DNA from: Gammaproteobacteria bacterium
GTDB lineage: Bacteria; Pseudomonadota; Gammaproteobacteria; Chromatiales; Chromatiaceae
Assembly: GCA_020445255.1 (NCBI GenBank)
Contig: JAGRGY010000046.1
Location: forward strand, 1-64,000
Length of the DNA: 64,000 bases
Direction: 5' to 3'
Shown: positions 8,095 through 16,585 of the stretch, piece by piece
Layout: the number at the start of each line of letters is the position of its first letter
Position numbering within the stretch: position 1 is the first letter of the stretch
Position numbers and translations under genes: made by a program
The notes under the pieces: model-generated
The model's input: the letters and a program-made list of their open reading frames with translations, nothing else
Told to the model about the DNA's origin: nothing
Database searches by the model: none

Positions 8095-10345
8095 ACGGCG
8101 ATGCGGCTTGACGATCGGTGGTTATGCCCTGCTGATGGTGGTGCTGCTGCTGCTGGCGGTGCTCAGCTACGGCGGCTTCACCTACAGCGAGTTCCAGCGC
8201 GTGCGCGCCGATGTCGAGACCGCCAGCATGGTTGCCGCGCGCGATGAGATCGGCGAGGCGATGGATCGCGAGATGCGTTCCGCGCTCGCTCTGGCGGCGC
8301 GCTATGCGAGCTGGGACGAGGTCATGCAACAGCTGCGTGCGCCGCGCTATTACGCCTATTGGCGTGAGAACCGCATGCGCGATGCCGGAGTGCTGCCGCC
8401 GCGCGTGGTCGATGCGGAGATCTATGGCCCCGATGGCGTCGCGTTGGCGCAGTTCGATCACGCCACGCTGCCGGGGCAGGTCGCGATCCCGCCGCCCCCC
8501 GCGTATGTGGACTACTCGGGGGAAGTGCCTTCGCTGCTGGTGTTCCGCGCGGTCTATAGCGACTCGGTCGTGATCGGTTACACCGGCCTGCGCATCGCCT
8601 TCGTCGATGAGCTACGGCATGGGTACGGGTACCGCTACGCCGATCCGGACTCGATCTTGTTTCAACCCCCGACCACCGAGACCCTGACCTGGGCCGACCT
8701 GAAGGCCAACGTGACCTTCGCCCTTCGCGAGAACCCGATGAGCGAGGCGGTGACCAAGCTGTTGTCGGGCACGATCCTGAACCTCAGCATCATTCTCGGC
8801 GTGTTCACGCTGCTGCTGTTCCCGGCCCTGGTGTTTCTGATCGTGCGCCCGCTGCGCGCGATATCGACCCACATCGACCGCCTCAAGGACAGCCCGGGTG
8901 GACTCGTACTCGACGATCTCGCCGGCATCCTGCCGATCGCCGAAACGGAGAAGATCCGCGAGTCGCTGAACGCCTACCAGTCGCAGCTTGTCGAGGTGCA
9001 CAGCAGCCTCGAGGAAAAGAGCCACGAGTTGTGGTCGATGGCCCACCACGACGCGCTGACGGGCGCCAAGAACCGGCGTGCGTTCGAGGAGTTCATGCAC
9101 AACCTGCCGCACGTGCTCGGCGACCGCGACATCGGCGTCTGTTTCGCCTTGTTCGACGTGAACCATTTCAAGGCGATCAACGATACCTACGGACACAGCG
9201 TCGGTGACCAGGTGCTGAAGGTCATCGGTGGCCGCATCAGCTCGGTGTTGCGCAAGGGCGAGGAACTGTTCCGCATCGGTGGCAACGAGTTCGCCGTGGT
9301 ACTGCTGGACTGCGACGAGACTTCGGCGCTGCGCATCGCCGAGCGTTGCCACGAGAAGATCATCGGCCACGACTTCAGCAAGCTCGGCATCCGCGAACCG
9401 ATGCGCATCAGCGCCGGCCTCGCGATCGCGCACATCGACGACCTCGAGGACCTGCAGACGCTGCAGTGGAAGGCCGACGTGGCGATGTACCGGGCCAAAC
9501 GCCCGGGACACGCGAACGTCGTCATGTTCACCGAGGCGCTGGCGCGCGATTCGGAGGGCCTGTTCTCGAGCTGGGTCAACACCGCCGTTTACGACGCCGT
9601 CGTCTACGGCAAAGGTCTCGAGATGTTCTACCAGCCGATCGTCGACCTCGCCAATGGCAACGTCTGCCACTACGAGGCCCTGGTGCGCATCCGTCAGGAC
9701 GGTGAATTGATCCAGCCGTCCAACATCTTCCCGGTGATCGAGGCGCGCCGGCTCGAGGTCGAGCTGGACCGCGCGGTGATCCGCAAGGTGCTCGCGGACC
9801 TCAAGGACGGCGTCGTGTGCATGGGCACCGGCGTGTCGATCAACCTGTCCGGCCCGACCCTGGTCCACGAGCGGGTGTGCAGCTGGTTGAGCGGGTTCGA
9901 GCCGTTCCTAAAGGACTACCGGGTGATGATCGAGGTCACCGAGACTGCATTGATCACGCAGATCGGACTCGCCAACGAGAACCTCAGCCGGTTGCGCGCG
10001 CGCGGATTCGACATCGCACTGGACGACTTCGGCAGCGGTTATTCGTCGGTGCGCTACCTGTCCAGCATGCCGGTCGACGTGGTCAAGTTCGACACCACGC
10101 TGGTGCAGAGTCTGAAGGATCGCGGACAGGCCAACATGATCATCCACCTGGCCCAGATGATCCTCGAATCCGGCCACCACCTGGTCGCCGAGGGCATCGA
10201 GGACCAGGCCACACTCGAATCGGCGCGCGCGGCCGGTTTCGGCCGCGGCCAGGGCTACCTGATGGGCCGTCCGGCCGAGCGCACTGGACTCAAGCGCATC
10301 TCGTTCGACAACGTCACACCGTTCCCGAACGACCGCCTCGCCTGA
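8087..10345 (+). CDS. CHASE4-like sensor with degenerate GGDEF and EAL domains
   Basis: This 752-residue membrane protein has a transmembrane segment at about 10-32, a periplasmic region resembling CHASE4 (ARYASWDEVMQQLR, then DAEIYGPDG), and a second membrane segment at about 228-252. A GGDEF domain with GGNEF at residues 398-402 and an EAL domain with EAL at 530-532 follow. In GGNEF the metal-binding acid is asparagine, so cyclase activity is doubtful. The EAL motifs (SINLSG, IEVTET, LDDFGSGY, VKFD, EGIED) look intact, implying phosphodiesterase activity. The ATG at 8087 overlaps the end of the hydrolase gene and is preceded by an AGGGGGGG tract. Confidence 0.87.
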   Translation: MARRRCGLTIGGYALLMVVLLLLAVLSYGGFTYSEFQRVRADVETASMVAARDEIGEAMDREMRSALALAARYASWDEVMQQLRAPRYYAYWRENRMRDAGVLPPRVVDAEIYGPDGVALAQFDHATLPGQVAIPPPPAYVDYSGEVPSLLVFRAVYSDSVVIGYTGLRIAFVDELRHGYGYRYADPDSILFQPPTTETLTWADLKANVTFALRENPMSEAVTKLLSGTILNLSIILGVFTLLLFPALVFLIVRPLRAISTHIDRLKDSPGGLVLDDLAGILPIAETEKIRESLNAYQSQLVEVHSSLEEKSHELWSMAHHDALTGAKNRRAFEEFMHNLPHVLGDRDIGVCFALFDVNHFKAINDTYGHSVGDQVLKVIGGRISSVLRKGEELFRIGGNEFAVVLLDCDETSALRIAERCHEKIIGHDFSKLGIREPMRISAGLAIAHIDDLEDLQTLQWKADVAMYRAKRPGHANVVMFTEALARDSEGLFSSWVNTAVYDAVVYGKGLEMFYQPIVDLANGNVCHYEALVRIRQDGELIQPSNIFPVIEARRLEVELDRAVIRKVLADLKDGVVCMGTGVSINLSGPTLVHERVCSWLSGFEPFLKDYRVMIEVTETALITQIGLANENLSRLRARGFDIALDDFGSGYSSVRYLSSMPVDVVKFDTTLVQSLKDRGQANMIIHLAQMILESGHHLVAEGIEDQATLESARAAGFGRGQGYLMGRPAERTGLKRISFDNVTPFPNDRLA

Positions 10346-10456
10346 TCCGCGTTTTCCCCCGGGCGCGTCGCGGTTGACCGTCGCGTGGCGGTCACATAGC
10401 GTCGTTCGAAACCGTCCACCGATGCACCGCATGACCTGCCGTTTTCCGGAATCCCC

Positions 10457-12574
10457 GTGAGCCGAACACCGCTAGACGCCGAAACGATCGCCAGCCGCCT
10501 CGACGAATACCTCGAGGTGGAGTTCACGTTCATCCATACCGACGAGTTGACCGGCGTGCTGGCCGGACTGCCGCGCGACAGCCAGGATTTCGTGCTGCAG
10601 TGGACCCGACGTGCGGCGGCGACCAACACCGAACTCGCGTTCCAGTTCGCCAATCGCGCCAAGGAGGCACTGCGCGAGGTCGATCCCGACGTTGTCGCGG
10701 CCTGGTGCCTGCATGCGATGGACTGCTACGACACCGCCGGTCTGCAGGCGGCGATGGCGGTCGTGCGCGACCTGGAGGGCTTCGTCGCGGTCGGCCACCA
10801 GCGCGCGGCCGGCGCGGTGTACGACGAGGCGGTGCCGATCCTGCTGCCGTTCCTGCAGGGCCTCGAGGGGCGGCGGCTGAAGATCGAGCGCGGCGAATGC
10901 GCCTGGACCGACGGCGAGGTGATCTTCCTGCCGGATATCGTCGCCCGCCTCGACAATCGCGACGACAATTTCCAGCTGTTCAAGGCGACCGTCGTCCACC
11001 TGTGGGCACAGACCCGTTACGGCACGCTCAACGTCGACCCGGATCAGGCGTTCGCAGGGTACCCCGATGCCGGGCGTGCGCAGGGCGTGTTCCATGCGCT
11101 GGAGACGCTGCGTCTCGACGCGCGTATCGCCAGCGAGCTGCCGGGCCTGTACCGGCGCATGCGGGCGTTGAGTGCGGCGCTCGACGACCCGCCGCTGCCC
11201 GACGCCTGGCGTGCCGCCGCCGATGATCTGCGCCGTCCGCAGGCGACCGTGCGCCACAGCCTCGACTGGCTGGCCCGCCTGCACGAAGGTGACGATCCGC
11301 CGCTGCGCTGTTACCAGGGCCAGCTCGACCCGGCCGCGGCCTGGGCCGCGCGCCTGCAGCGCGTCGAGCGCGACAGGGCCCGCCTGCGCGAGAGCCTGCG
11401 CGTGATCGCGAACGAGATTGCCGAGGGTCGCGCCGGCCGCGAGCCGCCACAGCAGTTCGAGATCGAACAGCCGGATCCCGAACGCCCGGACATGCCGCTG
11501 CAGGTCGAGTTGTCGCTGTCCGAACAGCCGCTGCCGATCCCGGACAGGGTGCGCCAGCAGCTGACGTCGATCCTGCTCGACCTCGGGGGCATCCCGCCCG
11601 AGTACCTGACACCGGCCGGCGAGGGCGAGTACGACCCCGACCTGCTCGAGGAGCCGTCGCTGAACCCGGACGACGTCTGGGCCGGCACCTATCACGAGGA
11701 GGGGGCCTACCTGTACAACGAGTGGGACGTGAAACGCCAGGCACACAAGAAGAACTGGTGCGTGCTGCGCGAGATCGACGTACCGGCCGGCGACACGCTG
11801 TTCTACCGCGACACGCTGGCGAAGTACTCGGGATTCATCCATTCGCTGCGGCGCACGTTCGAGATCCTGCGCGGCGAGGACCGCCTGCTGAAGCGTCAGA
11901 GCGACGGCGAGGACATCGACATCGATGCGCTGGTCGAGGCGTGGGGCGATGTGCACGTGGGTCTCGAGATGACCGACCGCCTGTTCACGCGCATGCACAA
12001 GGAGGAGCGCAACATCGCGGTGATGTTCATGGTCGACATGTCCGGTTCGACGCGCGGCTGGATCAACGAGGCCGAGCGCGAGGCGCTGATCCTGCTCGCC
12101 GAGGCGCTCAACACGCTCGGCGACCGTTACGCGATCTACGGTTTCTCGGGCTGGACGCGCAAGCGTTGTGAGGCGTTCCGGATCAAGGACTTCGACGAGC
12201 CGTGGAACGAACGCGTGATCGCCCGCGTGTGCGGCATCGAGCCGAAGGACTACACGCGCATGGGCGCGCCGATCCGGCACATGGTCGAGAAGCTCCGCCA
12301 GGTCGAGGCGCGCACCAAGCTGCTGGTGACGCTGTCCGACGGCAAGCCCGACGACTACGATCTCGAATATCGCGGCCAGTATGGCATCGAGGACACCCGC
12401 CAGGCCCTGTACGAGGCCCGCCGCGAGGGCATTCACGCGTACTGCATCACGATCGACCGCGAGGGCCAGGACTACCTGCCGCACATGTATGGCGCGGCCA
12501 ATTACACCGTGCTCGACGACGTCGCCAAGCTGCCGCTCAAGGTGTCCGACATCTACCGCCGCATCACCACTTGA
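10457..12574 (+). CDS. cbbO: CbbO, von Willebrand A-domain RuBisCO activase adaptor
   Basis: This 705-residue protein has a C-terminal VWA domain with a complete MIDAS motif DMSGS (D527, S529, S531). Later come GFSGWTRKRC, RMGAPIRHM and TLSDGKPDDY, typical of the CbbO/NorD family. CbbO sits on the CbbQ ring and binds RuBisCO through its VWA domain. The start is GTG at 10457. NorD is the main alternative, but the matching cbbQ in the window supports CbbO. It lies about 7.5 kb from cbbQ with five unrelated genes between, whereas these genes are usually adjacent. The 111-bp gap upstream may hold its own promoter. Confidence 0.88.
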   Translation: MSRTPLDAETIASRLDEYLEVEFTFIHTDELTGVLAGLPRDSQDFVLQWTRRAAATNTELAFQFANRAKEALREVDPDVVAAWCLHAMDCYDTAGLQAAMAVVRDLEGFVAVGHQRAAGAVYDEAVPILLPFLQGLEGRRLKIERGECAWTDGEVIFLPDIVARLDNRDDNFQLFKATVVHLWAQTRYGTLNVDPDQAFAGYPDAGRAQGVFHALETLRLDARIASELPGLYRRMRALSAALDDPPLPDAWRAAADDLRRPQATVRHSLDWLARLHEGDDPPLRCYQGQLDPAAAWAARLQRVERDRARLRESLRVIANEIAEGRAGREPPQQFEIEQPDPERPDMPLQVELSLSEQPLPIPDRVRQQLTSILLDLGGIPPEYLTPAGEGEYDPDLLEEPSLNPDDVWAGTYHEEGAYLYNEWDVKRQAHKKNWCVLREIDVPAGDTLFYRDTLAKYSGFIHSLRRTFEILRGEDRLLKRQSDGEDIDIDALVEAWGDVHVGLEMTDRLFTRMHKEERNIAVMFMVDMSGSTRGWINEAEREALILLAEALNTLGDRYAIYGFSGWTRKRCEAFRIKDFDEPWNERVIARVCGIEPKDYTRMGAPIRHMVEKLRQVEARTKLLVTLSDGKPDDYDLEYRGQYGIEDTRQALYEARREGIHAYCITIDREGQDYLPHMYGAANYTVLDDVAKLPLKVSDIYRRITT

Positions 12575-12763
12575 AGCCCGTGGGGGGCGTGAGGCTTTCC
12601 CGAGCCCGCTTTTCGTCGCGAGTTGGCACAAGCGTGAATCCACGCATTGCAATGCAGGCCCGGGATTGGCAACCTCTGCGCAGCCGCGGCGAGCCACGCC
12701 GGGCCCCGGACGCGTCGGCCGGCGTCGGCGTCACCGGTATCAAATCCATACGGGGGGACATTG

Positions 12764-13489
12764 ATGAAATCACCTTACTGGGTGCTTGCCGGCGCCTTGC
12801 TTGCCGGTACCGTGCATGCCGTACCGCACTACGGGCCGGGCATGATGGGGCCGGGCATGGGGCCTGGCATGGGCGCGGGACCCTATGGACCCGGCCCCGC
12901 CGCAGCGCCGGTCGCCGCCGCACCGGCGGTCGCACTGCGCAACGGCGTCGACAAGCTGCTGGCGTTCCTCGGTAGCGAGCCGCGCCCGTCGGCCGACGCA
13001 CTGGGTGCCTTTCTCGACAGCGAGATCGCACCGTTCTTCGATTTCGAGTACATGGCGGAATCCGCCGGTGGACGCCTGTACGAGCGCATGGGCGCCGACG
13101 AGCGCAGCGCCGTGGTCGCCAGCATCAAGCAGTCGTTCCTGGCCAAGATGGCCGAGAAACTCGCCGGCTACAGCGACCAGCAGGTGCGGTTCCTGCCGCC
13201 GCGTGCCGACGCGGGCGGACGCACCGCACAGATCAGCGCGGCCGTGCTGAACCCCGGCAGCTATCCGGCGCGGCTGGATTTCCGGCTGTATCGCAAGGGT
13301 GAGCAGTGGCTGGTCTACGACGTCGCCGCCAACGGCCGGAGCGCGATCGTGCACTACCGCAACCAGATCATGCGCGACCTGCGCGAACAGCGGATGCAGC
13401 AGATGCGCCAGATGACGCCGTCGGCACGTCCGCCGATGCCGCAGATGCCGCCGCGCATGGCGCCGCCGGGACCGATGCCGCCGCGCTGA
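12764..13489 (+). CDS. MlaC/Ttg2D-like exported phospholipid-binding family protein
   Basis: This 241-residue protein has a signal peptide ending near VHAVPHYG, then a Gly/Met-rich low-complexity segment (repeats of GPGM) to about residue 55. A domain similar to MlaC follows (FLDSEIAPFFDFEYMAE, RSAVVASIKQSFLAKMAEKL, YRKGEQWLVYDV). The C-terminus is Met/Pro-rich. MlaC ferries phospholipids across the periplasm, but no MlaA/B/D/E/F genes are nearby. GGGGGGA lies 6 nt before the ATG. The flanking low-complexity tails are not typical of MlaC and might bind metal or partner proteins. The function is inferred by fold only. Confidence 0.7.
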   Translation: MKSPYWVLAGALLAGTVHAVPHYGPGMMGPGMGPGMGAGPYGPGPAAAPVAAAPAVALRNGVDKLLAFLGSEPRPSADALGAFLDSEIAPFFDFEYMAESAGGRLYERMGADERSAVVASIKQSFLAKMAEKLAGYSDQQVRFLPPRADAGGRTAQISAAVLNPGSYPARLDFRLYRKGEQWLVYDVAANGRSAIVHYRNQIMRDLREQRMQQMRQMTPSARPPMPQMPPRMAPPGPMPPR

Positions 13490-13522
13490 CCGGTACCGCC
13501 GGGCCATTGGCCCTGCCTGTCG

Positions 13523-13553
13523 CCCGGTGCGATCGACGGTCGGTCGCACCGGG
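13523..13553. terminator. Strong hairpin between convergent genes
   Basis: CCCGGTGCGA (13523-13532) and TCGCACCGGG (13544-13553) form a perfect 10-bp stem with an 11-nt loop. It lies between the convergent ends of the MlaC-like gene and the DsbA-family gene. There is no T tract, so it may act as a barrier hairpin or as part of Rho-dependent termination. A smaller hairpin (GGGCCA/TGGCCC) lies at 13501-13513. Confidence 0.45.
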
Positions 13554-13589
13554 ACGCCGGGTGCTGTCCCCCGGTCTGATCCGGTTCGA

Positions 13590-14219
13590 TCAGGCCGCCA
13601 GCAGGTCCTGCAGGGTTTCCAGCATCGGCGCGGGGTCAGTGTAGTGTACGGCCACCGGCCAATACGCGGCGCCGATGCGCAGACGCAGACTCGGAAAGCT
13701 GTCGGCCCCGATGCGCCGCGTCTCCGCCATCTCGGCGTCCAGCTCGGCCTGGGTCTCGGCCGCGTGCAGCTCGCCCGCGAAACGCGTTCGGTCGAGGCCG
13801 ATTCCATGGGCGAGCGAGATCAGGGTGTCGTCGTCGGACGGATTGCGTGCGTCGAGGTAGTAGGCGCGCTGGATCGCGTCGATCATCGCCGACTCACCCT
13901 GCGCGTCCTGATGGCGCGCCGCGATTACCGCGCGACACGCAGGCCAGGTGCTGCGGCGCGGCTGGCAGTCGTGCCAGAAGTCATGGTTGAAACGCGTGCC
14001 CGGGATGCGCTCGGCGATGCGCCGCCAGGTCGCCTGCAGCCGGGTGCGCAGTTCGTCGGGCATCGGCCGGTCACTGTCCGGCGCGAGACCACCGAGCAGG
14101 CGGCGCACACCGACGCCCTCGGGCAGCGAGTCGCATAGGCATTCAAAGGTTGGGCGAAACCCCCAGCACCAGCTGCACATGGGGTCGTGGATGTAGATGA
14201 GTTCGGTGTCCCGGGTCAT
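13590..14219 (-). CDS. DsbA-family thioredoxin-fold oxidoreductase
   Basis: This 209-residue protein begins with IYIHDPMCSWCWGF, a CxxC active site (C15, C18) of the DsbA/FrnE family. The rest is helical, with FPSLRLRIGAAYWPV near the end in the place of the cis-proline region (SFPS). There is no signal peptide, so it is probably cytoplasmic and FrnE-like, possibly in thiol redox control. AGGAG lies 7 nt before the ATG at 14219; an in-frame upstream extension overlaps the divergent gene and lacks a good site. Confidence 0.82.
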   Translation of the reverse strand: MTRDTELIYIHDPMCSWCWGFRPTFECLCDSLPEGVGVRRLLGGLAPDSDRPMPDELRTRLQATWRRIAERIPGTRFNHDFWHDCQPRRSTWPACRAVIAARHQDAQGESAMIDAIQRAYYLDARNPSDDDTLISLAHGIGLDRTRFAGELHAAETQAELDAEMAETRRIGADSFPSLRLRIGAAYWPVAVHYTDPAPMLETLQDLLAA

Positions 14220-14307
14220 GTGATCTCCTGACGGTATGGAGGATTTGAACCCACAGGCCGCACCGGGTTCCAATGTGGGCGAAGCACGAGCGGCAACTGA
14301 CCCGGAC

Positions 14308-14835
14308 ATGCCACAGGCGAACGAAACCGACCCCACGCGGCGCACCGGCCGTCACATGATGCTGATCGCCTGGATCGGCGGCATCGCGCTGTTGACCTTT
14401 CTGTTTCGCGACGTGCTCGAATCGCGTTTCAATCCGAACGCACAACCGCAGGCCGAAACGACCGCGGACGGCCGTCACCAGGTCGTGCTCGATCGCAATG
14501 CGGCCGGTCACTATGTGGCCAGCGGGCGCATCAACGGTTTTCCCGTCACCTTTCTGCTCGACACCGGTGCGACCGACGTCGCGCTGCCGGAGGCACTCGC
14601 CGACCGGCTGCGTCTCGAGCGCACCGGCGGCGGCATCAGCCAGACGGCGAACGGTGCGGTCGCGGTCTGGCGGACCGTGCTCGACGAGGTGCGTCTCGGT
14701 GACATCCGTTTGAAGGATGTCCGTGCCTCCATCCTGCCGTCGATGGCGGCAGGCGATCCGGTGTTGCTCGGCATGAGTTTCCTGCGCCGGCTCGAGTTCA
14801 GTCAGCGCGACGGCCAGCTCACGCTGCGTCACTGA
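14308..14835 (+). CDS. Membrane-anchored retropepsin-like aspartic protease
   Basis: This is a 175-residue protein from the ATG at 14308. A transmembrane segment (MLIAWIGGIALLTFLF) lies near the N-terminus, then a retropepsin-like domain with the catalytic FLLDTGAT motif (Asp85) and VLLGMSFLRRLEF near the end. It matches the clan AA aspartic protease family of single-domain, presumably dimeric bacterial proteases; substrates are unknown. The domain should face the periplasm. An earlier ATG at 14236 would add 24 residues of unlikely composition and leave only 16 bp to the divergent gene, so I prefer 14308. Confidence 0.8.
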   Translation: MPQANETDPTRRTGRHMMLIAWIGGIALLTFLFRDVLESRFNPNAQPQAETTADGRHQVVLDRNAAGHYVASGRINGFPVTFLLDTGATDVALPEALADRLRLERTGGGISQTANGAVAVWRTVLDEVRLGDIRLKDVRASILPSMAAGDPVLLGMSFLRRLEFSQRDGQLTLRH

Positions 14836-14859
14836 GTGATACAAGGCGCTGATCAAACA

Positions 14860-14886
14860 AAAACCCCGGCGCCGGGCCGGGGTTTT
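14860..14886. terminator. Bidirectional intrinsic terminator
   Basis: AAAACCCCGGC (14860-14870) and GCCGGGGTTTT (14876-14886) form an 11-bp perfect stem with a 5-nt loop. A-rich sequence is on the left and a T run on the right. It lies between the convergent aspartic protease and phosphofructokinase genes and should end transcripts from both sides. Confidence 0.85.
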
Positions 14887-14907
14887 CGCTGATGTCGTCG
14901 CGGTCTC

Positions 14908-16164
14908 TCAGAGCTCGAAACCGGGCAGCTTCTTCGCCACGCCCTTGAGCTTCAAGGTCACGTAGTCGGGCATGCCGTTGGCCTTGTACGGTGGGTAGGC
15001 CTCGCCCTGGATCAGCGGGTACAGGTACTCGCGGCACTTGTCGGTGATGCCGTAGCCGTCGTCGGAGATGAAGTCCGTCGGCATCATCTTCTCGACGTTG
15101 GCGACCTCGCTCAACGCGGCCTCGCCGATGCTCCATTTGTAGGGATTCGACGATTCGCGCACGACGGTCGGCATGATCGAGTTCTTGCCCTCGAGCGCCT
15201 TCTCGACCGCGGCCTTGCCGAGCGCGTAGGCCTGTTCGACGTCGGAGTTCGAGGCCAGGTGGCGCGCCGCGCGCTGCAGGTAGTCGGCAACGGCCCAGTG
15301 GAACTTGTAGCCGAGCGCCTCCTTGATCATGTTGGCGACGACCGGTGCCGCGCCGCCGAGCTGCGCGTGACCAAACGAGTCGCGCGTGCCCTGCTCGGCG
15401 AGGAAGGTGCCGTCGGGCCAGTGACAGCCCTCGGACACGCAGATGGTGCAGTAGCCGAACCGCTTCACCCGCTCATCGACCGCCGACAGGAACTTGTCCT
15501 TGTCGAATTCGACCTCGGGGAACAGCGTCACGACCGGGATGCCCTCGTCGGCGACCAGTGCGCCGGCGGCGGCGATCCAGCCGGCGTGGCGGCCCATCAC
15601 CTCGATGACGAAGATCTTGGTCGAGGTCGCGGCCATCGAACGCACGTCGAAGCTGGCCTCGAGGGTCGAGATGGCGATGTACTTGGCGACCGAGCCGAAG
15701 CCGGGGCAGTTGTCGGTGATCGGCAGGTCGTTGTCGACGGTCTTCGGCACGTGGATGGCCTGCACCGGGAAGCCCATCTTCTCGGACAGCTGCGACACCT
15801 TGTAGCAGGTGTCGGCCGAGTCGCCGCCGCCGTTGTAGAAGAAGTAACCGATGTTGTGCGCCTTGAACACCTCGATCAGGCGCTCGTACTCGCGCTTGTT
15901 GGCCTCGAGGCTCTTGAGCTTGTAGCGGCACGAACCGAAGCCGCCGGACGGTGTGTGCCTGAGCGCGGCGATCGCCTCGGCCGACTCCTGGCTGGTGTCG
16001 ACCAGGTCCTCGGTCAGTGCGCCGATGATGCCGTTGCGGCCGGCGTAGACGTTGGCGATCTTGTCCGGGTGGGCGCGCGCGGTCTCGATGACGCCGGCGG
16101 CCGAGGCGTTGATTACGGCGGTCACCCCGCCGGACTGTGCGTAAAAGGCGTTTTTCGCCGTCAT
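14908..16164 (-). CDS. pfp: Pyrophosphate-dependent 6-phosphofructokinase
   Basis: This 418-residue enzyme has the phosphofructokinase motifs NGGGDSAD (Asp115) and PKTVDND (140-146), then MGRHAGW. The aspartate after the glycines and the lysine in PKT are the residues that favour pyrophosphate over ATP, so I call it PPi-dependent. It interconverts fructose-6-phosphate and fructose-1,6-bisphosphate reversibly. In several autotrophic and methanotrophic gammaproteobacteria this enzyme is proposed to act on sedoheptulose phosphates and stand in for bisphosphatases of the Calvin cycle, which fits cbbQ/cbbO here. The ATG at 16164 has AGAGGGAA upstream. Confidence 0.88.
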   Translation of the reverse strand: MTAKNAFYAQSGGVTAVINASAAGVIETARAHPDKIANVYAGRNGIIGALTEDLVDTSQESAEAIAALRHTPSGGFGSCRYKLKSLEANKREYERLIEVFKAHNIGYFFYNGGGDSADTCYKVSQLSEKMGFPVQAIHVPKTVDNDLPITDNCPGFGSVAKYIAISTLEASFDVRSMAATSTKIFVIEVMGRHAGWIAAAGALVADEGIPVVTLFPEVEFDKDKFLSAVDERVKRFGYCTICVSEGCHWPDGTFLAEQGTRDSFGHAQLGGAAPVVANMIKEALGYKFHWAVADYLQRAARHLASNSDVEQAYALGKAAVEKALEGKNSIMPTVVRESSNPYKWSIGEAALSEVANVEKMMPTDFISDDGYGITDKCREYLYPLIQGEAYPPYKANGMPDYVTLKLKGVAKKLPGFEL

Positions 16165-16225
16165 CTGTTTTCCCTCTGTATCGAATAGCTCGTGTTTTCG
16201 GTGCGGCCCCGACCCCGGCGCGGGC

Positions 16226-16585
16226 TCAGCGGCGCCTGGTGTCGATGTCGCCACGCTCCCGTGCGACGTGATCCGCCTGGGCCTGCAACAGTGATACCGC
16301 GCACTCGGTCAGGTCGTCGTATTCGTGCACGCCGGTGCCGTATTGCTGGTAGCCGCGGTAGAAGAACTGGCAACGGTAGCGCCGTTCGCCGGTCTTGAAT
16401 ATCACGAAGTGGCAGTCGTCGGCCTCCCAGACGAACACCGGGCACGAGGTCAGCTCGCGGTCGGCCGGGTTCAGACGGATCTCTGCGTCGGCGTATTGCA
16501 GCCCGACGTCGCGACCGTAACGCTCCTTGAGCGTGGTCTGGACGATCCACTCCTCGGTCTGGGTGATATCAGGGATCGTGCTCAT
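16226..16585 (-). CDS. Conserved-looking small protein of unknown function
   Basis: This 119-residue protein starts MSTIPDITQTEEW and contains SCPVFVWEADDCHFVIFKTG and RCQFFYRGYQQYGTGVHEYDD. I do not recognise the family. It is acidic, has no signal or membrane segment, and has codon use like its neighbours, so it is probably real. It lies 61 bp upstream of the phosphofructokinase gene on the same strand, so the two may share a transcript. The in-frame extension to a TTG at 16654 crosses a palindrome and is unlikely. Confidence 0.6.
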   Translation of the reverse strand: MSTIPDITQTEEWIVQTTLKERYGRDVGLQYADAEIRLNPADRELTSCPVFVWEADDCHFVIFKTGERRYRCQFFYRGYQQYGTGVHEYDDLTECAVSLLQAQADHVARERGDIDTRRR

